From Pantoea conspicua (lineage in GTDB: Bacteria; Pseudomonadota; Gammaproteobacteria; Enterobacterales; Enterobacteriaceae): a stretch of 64,000 nt of DNA. Numbering within the stretch: the stretch's first letter is position 1; every line of letters starts with the position of its first letter. The stretch covers positions 1 through 64,000 of the forward strand of contig NZ_MLFN01000007.1 in the NCBI RefSeq assembly GCF_002095315.1, in the 5' to 3' direction. This document shows, piece by piece, positions 11,351 through 20,465 of this stretch. Made by a program: the position numbers and the translations under genes. Below the pieces are notes generated by a model. The model was not told where the DNA came from, searched no databases, and saw only the letters and a list, made by a program, of their open reading frames with translations.

Positions 11351-12505
11351 TTACATCAGGGCGCGCAGACGCGTTACTGATTTCTGCACCAGCGCAATGG
11401 CGTAATCGATCTCTTCTTCGGTGGTAAAACGGCCGAGCGAAAACCGCAGCGAACTGTGCGCCAGCTCTTCACTGACACCCAGCGCCCGCAGCACATAAGA
11501 GGGCTCCAGGCTGGCCGACGTACAGGCCGAACCGGAGGAGAGCGCCAGATCTTTCAGCGCCATGATCAGCGATTCACCCTCAACATCGGCGAAACTGAGG
11601 TTAAGGATATTGGCCGCGCTGCGTTGCAGGTCGCCGTTAAGCGTCACGCCCGGCAGCGTACTGATACCCTGCCACAGCCGGTCGCGCAGGCTGTGCAGGC
11701 GCGCCATCTCAGTTTCACGCTCTTGTGCCGCAATCTGGTAGGCCTCGCCCATCCCGACAATCTGGTGTACCGGCAGCGTACCCGAACGCATGCCCCGCTC
11801 ATGCCCACCGCCGTGGATCTGGGCGGCAATCTGCACGCGCGGTTTGCGACGTACATAGAGCGCACCGATCCCTTTCGGACCATAAAGTTTGTGGGCAGAA
11901 AAGGACATTAAATCGACCGGTAACAGGCTGAGATTGATCGGCAGTTTGCCGACGCTTTGGGTGGCATCCACATGAAACAGAATGTCGCGTTCGCGGCACA
12001 ACTCACCAAACGCGGCGATATCCTGAATCACCCCGATTTCATTATTGACGTGCATGATCGAGACTAAAATGGTGTCGTCGCGCAGGGCGTCACGCAGCAT
12101 CTCAGGGCTGATAATGCCACTGGCGGCCGGTTTCAGGTAAGTCACATCAAAGCCTTCCTGCGCCAGCTGCTGGCAGCTGTCGAGCACCGCTTTGTGTTCA
12201 GTCTGGCTGGTGATGATATGTTTGCCGCGCGCCTGATGAGCGTGGGCTGCGCCTTTAATCGCAAGATTGTCAGATTCGGTAGCGCCCGAGGTGAAAACGA
12301 TTTCACGCGGATCGGCATTGACCAGTTCGGCCACCTGATTGCGCGCCACATCGACCGCTTCTTCAGATTGCCAGCCAAAACGGTGAGAACGGGAGGCTGG
12401 ATTACCGAACGTGCCATCCAGCGTCAGAAACTGCATCATTTTGCTGGCCACACGCGGATCGGCCGGCGTGGTGGCGGCATAATCCAGATAAATCGGTAAT
12501 TTCAT
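11351..12505 (-). CDS. iscS: cysteine desulfurase IscS with a shortened C-terminus
   Basis: IscS is a PLP enzyme that removes sulfur from cysteine and passes the persulfide to Fe-S assembly, tRNA thiolation and cofactor pathways. The 384 residues align end to end with E. coli IscS (404): the PLP site ATQSVGKLP...[10 protein letters not shown] and the persulfide loop [21 protein letters not shown] are intact. The protein ends at TRLRALM, so the last ~20 residues of the E. coli protein, which contact IscU, are missing. The other frames beyond the stop do not encode that tail, so this is not a frameshift. It follows iscR by 88 bp. No iscU follows, so the likely roles are tRNA thiolation and sulfur donation to other acceptors. 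Confidence 0.93.
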   Translation of the reverse strand: MKLPIYLDYAATTPADPRVASKMMQFLTLDGTFGNPASRSHRFGWQSEEAVDVARNQVAELVNADPREIVFTSGATESDNLAIKGAAHAHQARGKHIITSQTEHKAVLDSCQQLAQEGFDVTYLKPAASGIISPEMLRDALRDDTILVSIMHVNNEIGVIQDIAAFGELCRERDILFHVDATQSVGKLPINLSLLPVDLMSFSAHKLYGPKGIGALYVRRKPRVQIAAQIHGGGHERGMRSGTLPVHQIVGMGEAYQIAAQERETEMARLHSLRDRLWQGISTLPGVTLNGDLQRSAANILNLSFADVEGESLIMALKDLALSSGSACTSASLEPSYVLRALGVSEELAHSSLRFSLGRFTTEEEIDYAIALVQKSVTRLRALM

Positions 12506-12593
12506 TGCGCTACAGCTCCGTATAAAAAATCATACGTCTTTATAGCAGATTCGGCCCTGCCCGCGTTAGCAGTTAGGGCCGCAACAGCGGGGA

Positions 12594-13091
12594 TTACGAG
12601 GCGCGCAGATTGACGTTGATTTCCTGAACGCGTGGGCTCTGGAAGCGACGATTGTCATTGGCGTTCTGACGATCGGCCACGTCAAGGATCTCCTGATTAT
12701 TCACCAGCTCAGCCAGTGTAATGTTGTTCAGGAAGTCACTGATACGCACACTCAGATCGCGCCACAGGACGTGGGTCAGGCAACGCTCGCCGCCCTGGCA
12801 GCCTTCTTTACCCTGGCATTTGGTGGCGTCAACCGACTCATCAACTGCGGTGATCACTTCACCGACCGCGATGGCATTTGACTCTTTACCTAACAGATAA
12901 CCGCCGCCCGGACCGCGTACGCTGGAGACTAAGCCATTTTTACGCAATCGGGAGAATAACTGCTCGAGATACGACAGCGAAATGCCCTGACGTTCAGAAA
13001 TATCAGCCAGCGGAACCGGACCTTCATGGGAGTGAAGGGCAACGTCCAGCATAGCAGTTACGGCATAACGTCCTTTAGATGTCAGTCTCAT
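12594..13091 (-). CDS. iscR: Fe-S cluster-sensing transcriptional regulator IscR
   Basis: IscR is an Rrf2-family winged-helix repressor that binds a [2Fe-2S] cluster and controls isc and suf operons. The 165 residues begin [19 protein letters not shown], as in E. coli, and keep the cluster ligands in [16 protein letters not shown] (three Cys and one His). The frame is open for 28 codons upstream, but homology and length support the ATG at 13091. The C-terminal tail differs from E. coli. It should still sense cluster status even though most of its usual operon is missing. Confidence 0.96.
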   Translation of the reverse strand: MRLTSKGRYAVTAMLDVALHSHEGPVPLADISERQGISLSYLEQLFSRLRKNGLVSSVRGPGGGYLLGKESNAIAVGEVITAVDESVDATKCQGKEGCQGGERCLTHVLWRDLSVRISDFLNNITLAELVNNQEILDVADRQNANDNRRFQSPRVQEINVNLRAS

Positions 13092-13154
13092 AGCGTACGA
13101 CCTCAATAGCGTCCGGTTATCGGAGGATTTGCAAAAGATGCTGGCAAGTCTGAC

Positions 13155-13179
13155 ATTCCCGAGTAATTTGGTCAACTAT
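13155..13179 (-). promoter_or_regulatory. IscR type 1 operator at the iscR promoter
   Basis: On the minus strand the 25 bp read ATAGTTGACC, a central AAATT, then ACTCGGGAAT. By eye about 22 of 25 positions fit the type 1 IscR motif. The embedded TTGACC serves as a -35 box for iscR, so autorepression is retained. Confidence 0.7.
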
Positions 13180-13225
13180 TTAACCAGGTAAAACACTCAA
13201 GTATTTAACCTGGTATTTTACTCAA
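13176..13225. repeat. two tandem 25-bp repeats upstream of iscR
   Basis: Units 13176-13200 and 13201-13225 share TATTTAACC, GGTA and ACTCAA at the same offsets, with changes only in the first base, one central base and a 4-bp block. The second unit runs over the trmJ stop codon. Function is unknown. Confidence 0.75.
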
Positions 13226-13974
13226 CTATTATCTTCTTCTTTCTTCTCGTTTTTTCGCTTTTCAAACGACGAAAGCATCCCGCGAAGGATGTTTAGTTCA
13301 TCGCGTTCCGGGCGGGCACGGGTATAGAGACGACGCAGTTTACTCATCACCTGACCCGGATTGGCTTCGCGGATAAAGCCGCTGTTCAGCATCATTTGCT
13401 CCATATGCTGATAGAAGCGCTCAAGGTCATCCACCAGTGGATAGGGCGATTCCGCATACTGCGGTTGCGGGCTGGCCTGTTCCTGCGCCTGCAGCCAGGC
13501 CATTCGCACTTCATAGGCGATAATCTGTACCGCCATTGCCAGGTTCAGCGAGCTGTATTCCGGGTTGGCCTGAATGGCAACATGGTAATGGCACTTTTGC
13601 AGCTCTTCATTGGTCAGGCCGACGCGCTCACGACCAAACACCAGCGCCACCGGCGCCTGCTGGCCCTCTTCCACACTTTTCACGCCGCATTCGCGCGCAT
13701 CCAGCATCGGCCACGGCAGCGAACGGGAACGGGCGCTGGTGCCGACCACCAGGCTACAGCCCGCGATAGCTTCGTCCAGCGAATCGACGATTTTAGCGTC
13801 GCCAATCACATCGCTGGCACCGGCGGCGAGGGAAATCGCCTGTGAATCGGGTTTCACCAGTGGGTTAACCAGATAAAGGTTGGTCAGGCCCATGGTTTTC
13901 ATGGCGCGGGCGACGGAGCCCATGTTGCCGGTGTGAGAGGTTTCAACCAGCACGATACGGATATTTTGCAGCAT
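13222..13974 (-). CDS. trmJ: tRNA (cytidine/uridine-2'-O-)-methyltransferase TrmJ
   Basis: TrmJ is a SPOUT-fold enzyme that 2'-O-methylates residue 32 of several tRNAs with SAM. The 250-residue protein has the N-terminal block [19 protein letters not shown], the SAM-binding knot segments [15 protein letters not shown] and [12 protein letters not shown], and the helical C-terminal extension typical of enterobacterial TrmJ. It lies upstream of iscR on the same strand and divergent from suhB, as in E. coli. Confidence 0.96.
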   Translation of the reverse strand: MLQNIRIVLVETSHTGNMGSVARAMKTMGLTNLYLVNPLVKPDSQAISLAAGASDVIGDAKIVDSLDEAIAGCSLVVGTSARSRSLPWPMLDARECGVKSVEEGQQAPVALVFGRERVGLTNEELQKCHYHVAIQANPEYSSLNLAMAVQIIAYEVRMAWLQAQEQASPQPQYAESPYPLVDDLERFYQHMEQMMLNSGFIREANPGQVMSKLRRLYTRARPERDELNILRGMLSSFEKRKNEKKEEDNS

Positions 13975-14106
13975 TATTGAGGATACTCAGCAACGGGTCA
14001 GTAAAATCAGTGGTGTGAATGCTAACATAAAGCAGGACATTTACCGAACACACTGCTATACTCCGCGCCGTTTTCCCCGTTCTTTAACATCCAGCGAGAG
14101 ATACCG

Positions 14107-14910
14107 ATGCATCCAATGCTCAACATTGCCGTGCGCGCAGCGCGCAAGGCCGGAAATTTAATTGCCAAGAATTATGAAACCCCGGACGCTGTCGAAGCCA
14201 GCCAGAAAGGCAGCAACGACTTCGTAACGAATGTTGACCGTGAAGCAGAACGCCTGATTATCGAAGTGATTCGTAAATCTTACCCGAAACATACCATCAT
14301 CACCGAAGAAAGCGGTGAACTGGCGGGTGAGGATCAGGACATTCAATGGGTTATCGATCCGCTGGATGGCACCACCAACTTCATCAAACGCCTGCCCCAC
14401 TTTGCTGTTTCCATCGCCGTGCGCATTAAAGGCCGCACTGAAGTGGCGGTGGTTTACGATCCAATGCGTAATGAACTGTTCAGTGCCGTACGCGGCCAGG
14501 GCGCTCAGCTCAACGGATACCGTCTGCGCGGTAGCATCGCTCGCGACCTGGATGGCACCATTCTGGCGACGGGCTTCCCGTTCAAGCTGAAGCAGCATGC
14601 GCCTGCCTATATGAACATCCTCACCAAATTGTTTACCCAGTGCGCCGATTTCCGTCGTACCGGTTCAGCCGCGCTGGATCTGGCGTATGTTGCTGCCGGT
14701 CGCGTTGATGGCTATTTTGAGATTGGCCTGAAGCCGTGGGATTTTGCGGCCGGTGAACTGCTGGTGCGTGAAGCGGGTGGCCTGGTCACTGACTTCACCG
14801 GTAACCACGGTTATCTGCATTCCGGTAACATCGTTGCTGGTAACCCACGAGTGGTGAAAGCGATGCTGTCAAACATGCGTGAAGAGCTGAGCGAAGCGTT
14901 AAAGCGCTAA
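14107..14910 (+). CDS. suhB: inositol-1-monophosphatase / NusA-associated SuhB
   Basis: SuhB is an Mg-dependent inositol monophosphatase that also joins the rRNA antitermination complex through NusA. The 267 residues (same length as E. coli) contain the FIG superfamily motifs ITEESGE, WVIDPLDGTTNF and KPWDFAAGELLVREAGG, so the metal site is complete. It is transcribed divergently from trmJ and ends 16 bp before a strong hairpin terminator. Confidence 0.97.
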   Translation: MHPMLNIAVRAARKAGNLIAKNYETPDAVEASQKGSNDFVTNVDREAERLIIEVIRKSYPKHTIITEESGELAGEDQDIQWVIDPLDGTTNFIKRLPHFAVSIAVRIKGRTEVAVVYDPMRNELFSAVRGQGAQLNGYRLRGSIARDLDGTILATGFPFKLKQHAPAYMNILTKLFTQCADFRRTGSAALDLAYVAAGRVDGYFEIGLKPWDFAAGELLVREAGGLVTDFTGNHGYLHSGNIVAGNPRVVKAMLSNMREELSEALKR

Positions 14911-14921
14911 GTGACAGCAGA

Positions 14922-14951
14922 GAAAAAGGCGGCTTATTAGCCGCCTTTTTT
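14922..14951. terminator. bidirectional terminator after suhB
   Basis: AAGGCGGCT (14926-14934) pairs with AGCCGCCTT (14939-14947) around a 4-nt loop, flanked by A and T runs. It can serve suhB and the convergent gene to its right. Confidence 0.85.
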
Positions 14952-14972
14952 ATTGCCTGATGTTAGCGTGAA

Positions 14973-15985
14973 TTAACGACGTTCGTGTGACAACACCTGA
15001 CGAGGCTGGGTACGACGACCCACCATGCCCATCACGCCGGCCAGCACCGCTTCGATAATCAACAGAATCAGCGCATACCAACTGGCTTTCGCCGTGGCTG
15101 CAGCAGCTTTCTCTGCGGCTTCACGTGCTTTCTGCTCTGCCTGCTGCTTCAGTTCCTGATATTTCTGTACCGCCTGCTGATAACTCTGTTCAGTCTGCGC
15201 AACGATCTGATCCACTTCCTGATCGCTTTTACCGGTACGCGCTTTAATAATATTTTTCAGCGCATCACGATCGGCAGCCTGCAATGTATCTGAATGACGA
15301 TCCATCACCCCTTTTAGCCAGTTAGTCAGATCGGTATCCGCCGTCTGAGGATGGTTAACGGTATTGTTAGCCTGGTTCTCGGCATTCTGCGCTTCGTTAT
15401 TTGCATCCTGTTTTAAATTCTCAGGCTGTAATTCCGGCTTGCCAGTCTGGCGCAGGGTAGTTTCCAGCTCACTCTGCAGATCATTTAAATTAATATTGCT
15501 TTCCTGCAATTTATCTTTCGCCATTTGGGTAACCGATGGCGCAGCAGCGGAAATACCGCTACCTAATGCCTGAAAACCGGAACCGACAATATTCATCGCG
15601 CCGCCCAATACGCTACTTGCCAGCGCAATCGCCAGATAAATAGTGAAAATTGTACTCAGGCCAAACATCAGTAAGCCGTGCAGTGCGCCTTCGCGCTGTG
15701 CCAGACGACCCGCAACGTAGCTACCGGCCGCCATTGCCACCAGCATTTCAATTGCCGTCCAGACCAGTGCGCCGGTACCCAGACCGTCTAATGGATTTTG
15801 CTCCTTCATCGGATCAACAGTGGTCGCGCCAATAGCGGTTCCCAGCAGGGTCAATATGATATGAACAATCAACGCGCAAATTACCCCGCAAAAACCGCGC
15901 TCCAGGAAATACGTTTTAGCGGTAATCCCGATGGCCCGGTTGCCAGCGTTTCGGTATAGCCATTATTAATACGGGTATCAGCCAT
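14973..15985 (-). pseudogene. integral membrane protein of unknown function, interrupted by one frameshift
   Basis: The true start is the ATG at 15985 (MADTRINNGYTETLATG) behind a good AGGAG site. The frame then stops after the segment SWSAVFAG. Homology of the segment type SW-AVFAGV-CALIVHIILTLLG continues in the next frame if a run of four G near 15891 is read as five, giving 337 residues. Visible parts are two or three N-terminal membrane helices, a long Gln/Ala/Glu-rich, probably coiled-coil middle, and a C-terminal membrane helix followed by RRTQPRQ. I recognise the N-terminal pattern from uncharacterised membrane proteins but know no function. Confidence 0.7.
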
Positions 15986-16187
15986 GAAATATTCTCCTCG
16001 CAACAGACAGAAAGGTGCTTTGGTTTTTTTCATCCCGGCACAGAATGCCGTTTTGGTAATAACAGCGTAGACAGTGAAGAGTCATTTTACCACCGTCGCA
16101 GTGCGAGAAAAAAATAAAAATCTGAAATTAAAGAAGTTAGCGAAGATGTGCTAGCAGCGGCAATTTAATTCCCGCTGCGTTTTAACA
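15986..16187. other. spacer between the zevB-like gene and the membrane protein gene
   Basis: About 200 bp, rich in A/T around 16080-16135. It probably holds the promoter of the minus-strand membrane protein gene. No operator or terminator is clear. Confidence 0.4.
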
Positions 16188-17165
16188 TCATAAAGGCCGA
16201 ATACCGCCGCTAAAGGCAGGTTGTGCTGATTGCCATAGTGCGATGCCGGCCATAATTAAAATCAGGCTGCCAGCCAGGGCCAGCAAAGGTAACAGCAGAT
16301 GCGCCTGTCCGCGCTGACGGGATTGTGTCAGCCGCTGTGCCACCATTCGGGCGCGCTGCACCAGCAAACCAATGGCCGAGATCGTCAGCGCGGTACCCAA
16401 CGCCATCACGGCGGCTGATAACACGCCCCAGGCATACACACCGATCACTTTGGCAAATAGCAGCATCATGATCGCGCCGGAGCAGGGACGGAGCCCCATT
16501 GATACCACCACCAGCCACTGGGTTTTCGCGCTTACCGCATCGTTCATTTGCTGTGGCGACGGCAGATGTGCATGACCGCATCCACAGTGCGCATCATGCT
16601 GATGCTCAGGATGGAGCGCCCGAATGACGATGGCCGGGCGCGGGCGCAACGCCTGCCACAGCGATCGCAGCGCGCGATAACCGGTCCAGATCCCCAGTCC
16701 GATCACCAGCAGATAACTGCCCTTCTCAAGCCAGAAACTACTGAGATGCAGCTGGCGCGATGAGGTCTGCAGCAGCACCAGCATCACCGTGACCAGCGCG
16801 ATAGCCACCGACCCCTGTAACAGCGAGGCGAGCAGCGTCAGTCTGATGCTGGTTTTCACTCTGGCCGGATGGGTGGCCAGGAAAGTGGTAATCACCACTT
16901 TGCCGTGACCCGGTCCCAGCGCATGCAGCACGCCATACAACAGACTGAACAGCACCAGCGTCAGTCCCGCCTGCTGTGGCCGTTCAGCGACCTGCTGTAA
17001 CAGCTGGGTCATCTGTCGATGCAGATCTTTTTGCCACAACACGCTTTGCAGCAGAATTTGCGACCAGTTAAGCCAGATGAGCGTGCCGCCAGCCAGTAAC
17101 AGCGCCGCCAGCAGCCAGAGCGGCCAGAGACGCGAGGTGCGTTGCGGGGTAGCGATCACTGACAT
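16188..17165 (-). CDS. zevB: NicO/RcnA-family metal permease, ZevB-like
   Basis: This 325-residue inner-membrane protein belongs to the nickel/cobalt (NicO/RcnA) permease family. It has the signature HALGPGHGKVVITTFLATHP in the second membrane region, six or so hydrophobic segments, a second conserved motif GLRPCSGA, and a His-rich cytoplasmic loop HPEHQHDAHCGCGHAH likely to bind metal. It overlaps by 10 bp the end of a DUF1007 gene, the pairing described as ZevAB in Haemophilus influenzae, where the two are needed for zinc acquisition. Metal specificity here is inferred from that pairing and a Zur-like box upstream; nickel or cobalt cannot be excluded. Confidence 0.65.
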   Translation of the reverse strand: MSVIATPQRTSRLWPLWLLAALLLAGGTLIWLNWSQILLQSVLWQKDLHRQMTQLLQQVAERPQQAGLTLVLFSLLYGVLHALGPGHGKVVITTFLATHPARVKTSIRLTLLASLLQGSVAIALVTVMLVLLQTSSRQLHLSSFWLEKGSYLLVIGLGIWTGYRALRSLWQALRPRPAIVIRALHPEHQHDAHCGCGHAHLPSPQQMNDAVSAKTQWLVVVSMGLRPCSGAIMMLLFAKVIGVYAWGVLSAAVMALGTALTISAIGLLVQRARMVAQRLTQSRQRGQAHLLLPLLALAGSLILIMAGIALWQSAQPAFSGGIRPL

Positions 17166-17782
17166 GTGAGTATCACCGTCTGGGCAAACTGCCGTCCTAA
17201 ATCGAGCTCTTCTGCCGGGGCATCGGCTTTATCCAGCGACAAGGCATACTGTTTCAGTGAGTCGTTGGGCTTTGGCGTGTTAAGCGTAAACTTACAACGT
17301 TGCTGTAGCGCGGGTGGCAGCGTCAGGGCGCGGGCATTGTCATAAAACATATCGACGAAATAGGTCGGATCGAACGTGAGGATCTCAAAGCGCTGCCCGG
17401 TCAGCACCGGCGGTTCCGCCAGCGGCAGAATAAACTCAAGCACCGCTTTATGACCGTTACGCGACAGATTGTATTCGGTTGGCAGATTCAAAAACTTCAC
17501 CCGCTGTTGGTTATGCCAGATTTCTGAAAAGTAGTGCTGGCCCAGCACGTTAGCCATCACGCCCGCTGCCAGCTTCTTCCATACCACGCTTCCCGGTTTC
17601 GCTTGTCCCGCGTCATACAGCAGGTCGGCCGAGGTGATCTCATCCATGGTCCAGGTCATTTTTAACCCGGTGAAGGTATCCTCTTTTGCCACCAGCTCCG
17701 TTTTCATATCGATGAAACTGTGTGGATGCGCCAGCGCAGCCGGACTTAATACCATCAGTAATGCAAAGCGTGTACGTTTCAT
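17156..17782 (-). CDS. zevA: DUF1007 periplasmic protein, ZevA-like
   Basis: A 208-residue secreted protein. It starts with a cleavable signal peptide (MKRTRFALLMVLSPAALAHP), so processing probably exposes HPHSFIDMKTELV, the conserved His-rich N-terminal segment of DUF1007. The family is paired with NicO permeases, and the H. influenzae pair ZevAB supports growth in low zinc. The gene overlaps the permease by 10 bp, so the two are translationally linked. A Zur-like palindrome overlaps the start codon. The cytochrome- or ABC-type labels sometimes given to this family have no support in the sequence. Confidence 0.68.
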   Translation of the reverse strand: MKRTRFALLMVLSPAALAHPHSFIDMKTELVAKEDTFTGLKMTWTMDEITSADLLYDAGQAKPGSVVWKKLAAGVMANVLGQHYFSEIWHNQQRVKFLNLPTEYNLSRNGHKAVLEFILPLAEPPVLTGQRFEILTFDPTYFVDMFYDNARALTLPPALQQRCKFTLNTPKPNDSLKQYALSLDKADAPAEELDLGRQFAQTVILTCQ

Positions 17783-17801
17783 AATGTTATAAAGTAACGT
17801 T
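17783..17801 (-). promoter_or_regulatory. Zur-like palindrome at the zevA start
   Basis: AATGTTATA-A-AGTAACGTT (plus strand) is an imperfect 9-1-9 palindrome close to the core of the enterobacterial Zur box (AATGTTATANTATAACATT). The two half-sites match at six of nine positions. It abuts the start codon at 17780-17782, a good place for repression. Confidence 0.45.
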
Positions 17802-17938
17802 CCCGTTGAAAAGAATCTATAAGTAACAAAATTTTGTGACCCGCCTTAAACCTCTGACTAAAAAATCCGCCTGACCCACACCGGGACTGATGAGGTTAGC
17901 TATTCTTAGCTCAAAATAGCCTGCTGGAAATCTGATTG

Positions 17939-19207
17939 ATGAGTTCTGCTACCCCTTTGGTACCACTCTTCACCCGTTCACAGCGTCAGTGCCATCTTTT
18001 ACTACTGCTGTTTCTGCCGACTCCCGTGCTCACGCTTGAAAAAGTCTGTCAGTTAAATGGCGTGGATCCTGCGGTTGCCCGACAGGATATCGCGGAAGTG
18101 GGTAACGAGATACAGCGGTACCACCAGCTGGAACTGCACCAGATGGTAGATGGCAGCTTTCGTCTTCATGGTACAGAGTTGGATCGGCGCCTCTGTTTGC
18201 TGCACAACCTGCGACGCAGTTTGCGGTTATCGCAGGATTTCGTCTGTGAGCATTTTGCCGCTCCGTTACGTCAGCGCCTGAAAGTAATGAAGATTGAGAA
18301 GGCGCTGTATGATGAAACCAATCTGCAGGCATTAATTCAGCATTGTGGCCTGCGGCTGGGCCGCGACTTCAGCGAGCGCGATCGGCTTTTTTTGCAGATC
18401 TTTATGAAATATGGTCTTTGCCAGCGCCAGCCGGCACTGTTCAGCGATGCGCAGCGCATCTGGCTGCAGCACAAGGTGGAGCGCCGGGCCGCTGAGGCGG
18501 TGATCCATCACTGGCGTAAACGCTGCCATCTGGCACCGCATATCAGCGAAACCGATTTCTGGACGCTGCTGTTCAGCCTGATTCATACCCCGGCTGCCGA
18601 GCGCGTCCGTCATCCCTGCGAGCAGCGCTTAATGGCGGCAACGGTGCAGCTGATTGCCGATTTTGAGGAGTGTGCGTCAGTGACCTTCGCCGACCGCGAC
18701 GATCTGCTGCGCCAGCTCTATACCCATCTGGCCCAGGCGCTGGATCGCACCCACTTCATCATCGGTATCGACAACAGCGTGGCGCTGGATGTCAGCCGCC
18801 TCTACCCTCGCCTGTTGCGCACCACCCAGCTGGCGCTGCGTGCCTTTGAGTATGAATACCAGATCGCCTTTACACCGGAAGAGGTGAGCCTGATTACGGT
18901 GATATTTGGTGCCTGGCTGATGCAGGAAAATGCGCTGCAGGAGAAGCAGGTACTGATACTGACCGGCGAAGATCCGCAGCTGGAGCAGGATGTCGAGCAG
19001 CAGATCCGTGAAATCACTCTGCTGCCGATCAATATCACCTACCAGCAGGTGAGCAGTTTTCAGCGCGATGGCGCGCCGCGCGAGGTTGACCTGATTATTT
19101 CCCCTTATGCGACCTCCCTGCCGCTGTTCTCACCGCCGCTGATCCATGCGGAACTGCCGCTGACGGCACATCATCAGCAGCGTATCCGTTATTTGCTTGA
19201 GTCGTAA
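17939..19207 (+). CDS. csiE: stationary-phase inducible protein CsiE
   Basis: CsiE is a PRD-domain protein induced in stationary phase in E. coli; its target is unknown. The 422 residues resemble a truncated BglG/LevR-type regulator: an HTH-like N-terminus, then PRD-like helical regions and a PTS-EIIB-like C-terminal part (KQVLILTGEDPQLEQDVEQQ). I chose the ATG at 17939; a TTG directly before it is also in frame. The last 19 bp overlap the convergent hcaT gene, the same arrangement as in E. coli. Confidence 0.93.
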   Translation: MSSATPLVPLFTRSQRQCHLLLLLFLPTPVLTLEKVCQLNGVDPAVARQDIAEVGNEIQRYHQLELHQMVDGSFRLHGTELDRRLCLLHNLRRSLRLSQDFVCEHFAAPLRQRLKVMKIEKALYDETNLQALIQHCGLRLGRDFSERDRLFLQIFMKYGLCQRQPALFSDAQRIWLQHKVERRAAEAVIHHWRKRCHLAPHISETDFWTLLFSLIHTPAAERVRHPCEQRLMAATVQLIADFEECASVTFADRDDLLRQLYTHLAQALDRTHFIIGIDNSVALDVSRLYPRLLRTTQLALRAFEYEYQIAFTPEEVSLITVIFGAWLMQENALQEKQVLILTGEDPQLEQDVEQQIREITLLPINITYQQVSSFQRDGAPREVDLIISPYATSLPLFSPPLIHAELPLTAHHQQRIRYLLES

Positions 19208-20337
19208 CGCGGACGCAGGAACAGCGCAGGCAGCGCCACCAGCGCCATCACCCAGAACAGATGCCCCTGCAGATGGGTAAAGAGTACGCCACAAATCATG
19301 GTCATCACCGCAATGCCCCCGCCCATCGCCAGCGCGGAGTAGAGTGATTGCAGCCGGATGACTTCTGCGCCCTGGCGTGCAGCAATAAAACGCATCGCCG
19401 CCAGATGGCAGACGGTGAAACTGCCGCAGTGCAGGATCTGCGCCACAATCAGCAGCGGCAGCGCGGTACTGGCACCCAGCAGGCTCCAGCGAATCAGGGC
19501 GCAAATGCCCGACAGCAGCAGCAGATCGCGCGCGCTCCAGCGGCGGAACAGCCGGTTACTGAGCGCAAAAACAATAATCTCCGCCACCACTCCCAGCGAC
19601 CAGAGATAGCCCACCGTCGAGGCGGAATAGCCACTCTCCTGCCACCAGATCGCACTGAAGCCGTAATAGGCCGCATGTGCGCCCTGCAGCAGCGTCACGC
19701 ACAGCATAAAGCGCCAGACCGCATTCTCGCGCAGCAAATCCCGCCAGACCGCCCAGCCGCCGCCAGTGGCGCCCTGACGTTCATTGCCCTGCGGATGGGT
19801 CGCTGGCCTGAGCATCATGCCCGCCAGCATGCTGAGCGCGCCGACTGACAGCAACAGCAATATCGCCTGTGAGGAGTAAACGCTGACCAGCACGCCAGTC
19901 AGTGCCGAACTGATGACAAACGCCAGCGATCCCCACAACCGTACCGGCCCGTATGCCAGGCCAATCTGCTGCGTCCAGGTGGCGGCGAGCGCATCACTCA
20001 GCGGCACCAGCGGTGAGAAAAACAGGTTGAAGCCAATCATCACCGCCAGCAGCCACATCCACTGCTGCCCGACCCAGTAGCCGATGGCGAACAGACAGGT
20101 CATCAGTGCCAGCAGGCGAAGTGCGGTAATTAACTGCGCCGGATTTTTTACCTGCGAGGCGATCAGCAGGCTGCCGACAAAGCGCGCCACCATGCCACAG
20201 CCCAGCAGCAGACCAATTTTTTCCGCATCGAGGCCGGTGCCTTTCAGCCATACGCCCCAGAAGGGCAGATAGATGCCATAACAGAAGAAGTAAGTGAAGT
20301 AGCCCAATCCGAGCCATCTGGCGGAGCCGATCGCCAT
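19189..20337 (-). CDS. hcaT: 3-phenylpropionate-type MFS transporter HcaT
   Basis: HcaT is a 12-helix major facilitator protein annotated as a 3-phenylpropionate permease. The 382 residues start MAIGSARWLGLGYFTYFF, aligning with the E. coli start, and carry typical blocks such as LPFWGVWLKG, FNLFFSPLVPLSDA and LLQGAHAAYYGFSA. An in-frame ATG 11 codons upstream is less likely. No hca catabolic genes are nearby, so the substrate is uncertain; the neighbours are simply csiE (convergent) and glyA. Confidence 0.9.
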   Translation of the reverse strand: MAIGSARWLGLGYFTYFFCYGIYLPFWGVWLKGTGLDAEKIGLLLGCGMVARFVGSLLIASQVKNPAQLITALRLLALMTCLFAIGYWVGQQWMWLLAVMIGFNLFFSPLVPLSDALAATWTQQIGLAYGPVRLWGSLAFVISSALTGVLVSVYSSQAILLLLSVGALSMLAGMMLRPATHPQGNERQGATGGGWAVWRDLLRENAVWRFMLCVTLLQGAHAAYYGFSAIWWQESGYSASTVGYLWSLGVVAEIIVFALSNRLFRRWSARDLLLLSGICALIRWSLLGASTALPLLIVAQILHCGSFTVCHLAAMRFIAARQGAEVIRLQSLYSALAMGGGIAVMTMICGVLFTHLQGHLFWVMALVALPALFLRPRYDSSK

Positions 20338-20410
20338 ATTCCCTCCAGCAAGAGTGCTGCATGGCAGCAAGAGTGGACGCTACTCTGGCAGAGCGCCCTG
20401 TTTCAGGCAA

Positions 20411-20441
20411 TAAAAAAGGATGGCATCAGCCATCCTTTTTA
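20411..20441 (-). terminator. terminator of glyA
   Basis: AAAAAGGATGGC (20413-20424) pairs with GCCATCCTTTTT (20429-20440) around a 4-nt loop, and T residues follow on the minus strand. Confidence 0.88.
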
Positions 20442-20465
20442 TGCGCTTTCACAACGGGTTAGCGG

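Noticed and set aside
16141-16187. GC stem (GCAGCGG/CCGCTGC) near 16155-16178 as a terminator for the zevB-like gene
   Set aside because: The T run is on the plus strand, the wrong direction for the minus-strand gene, and there is no plus-strand gene upstream to terminate.
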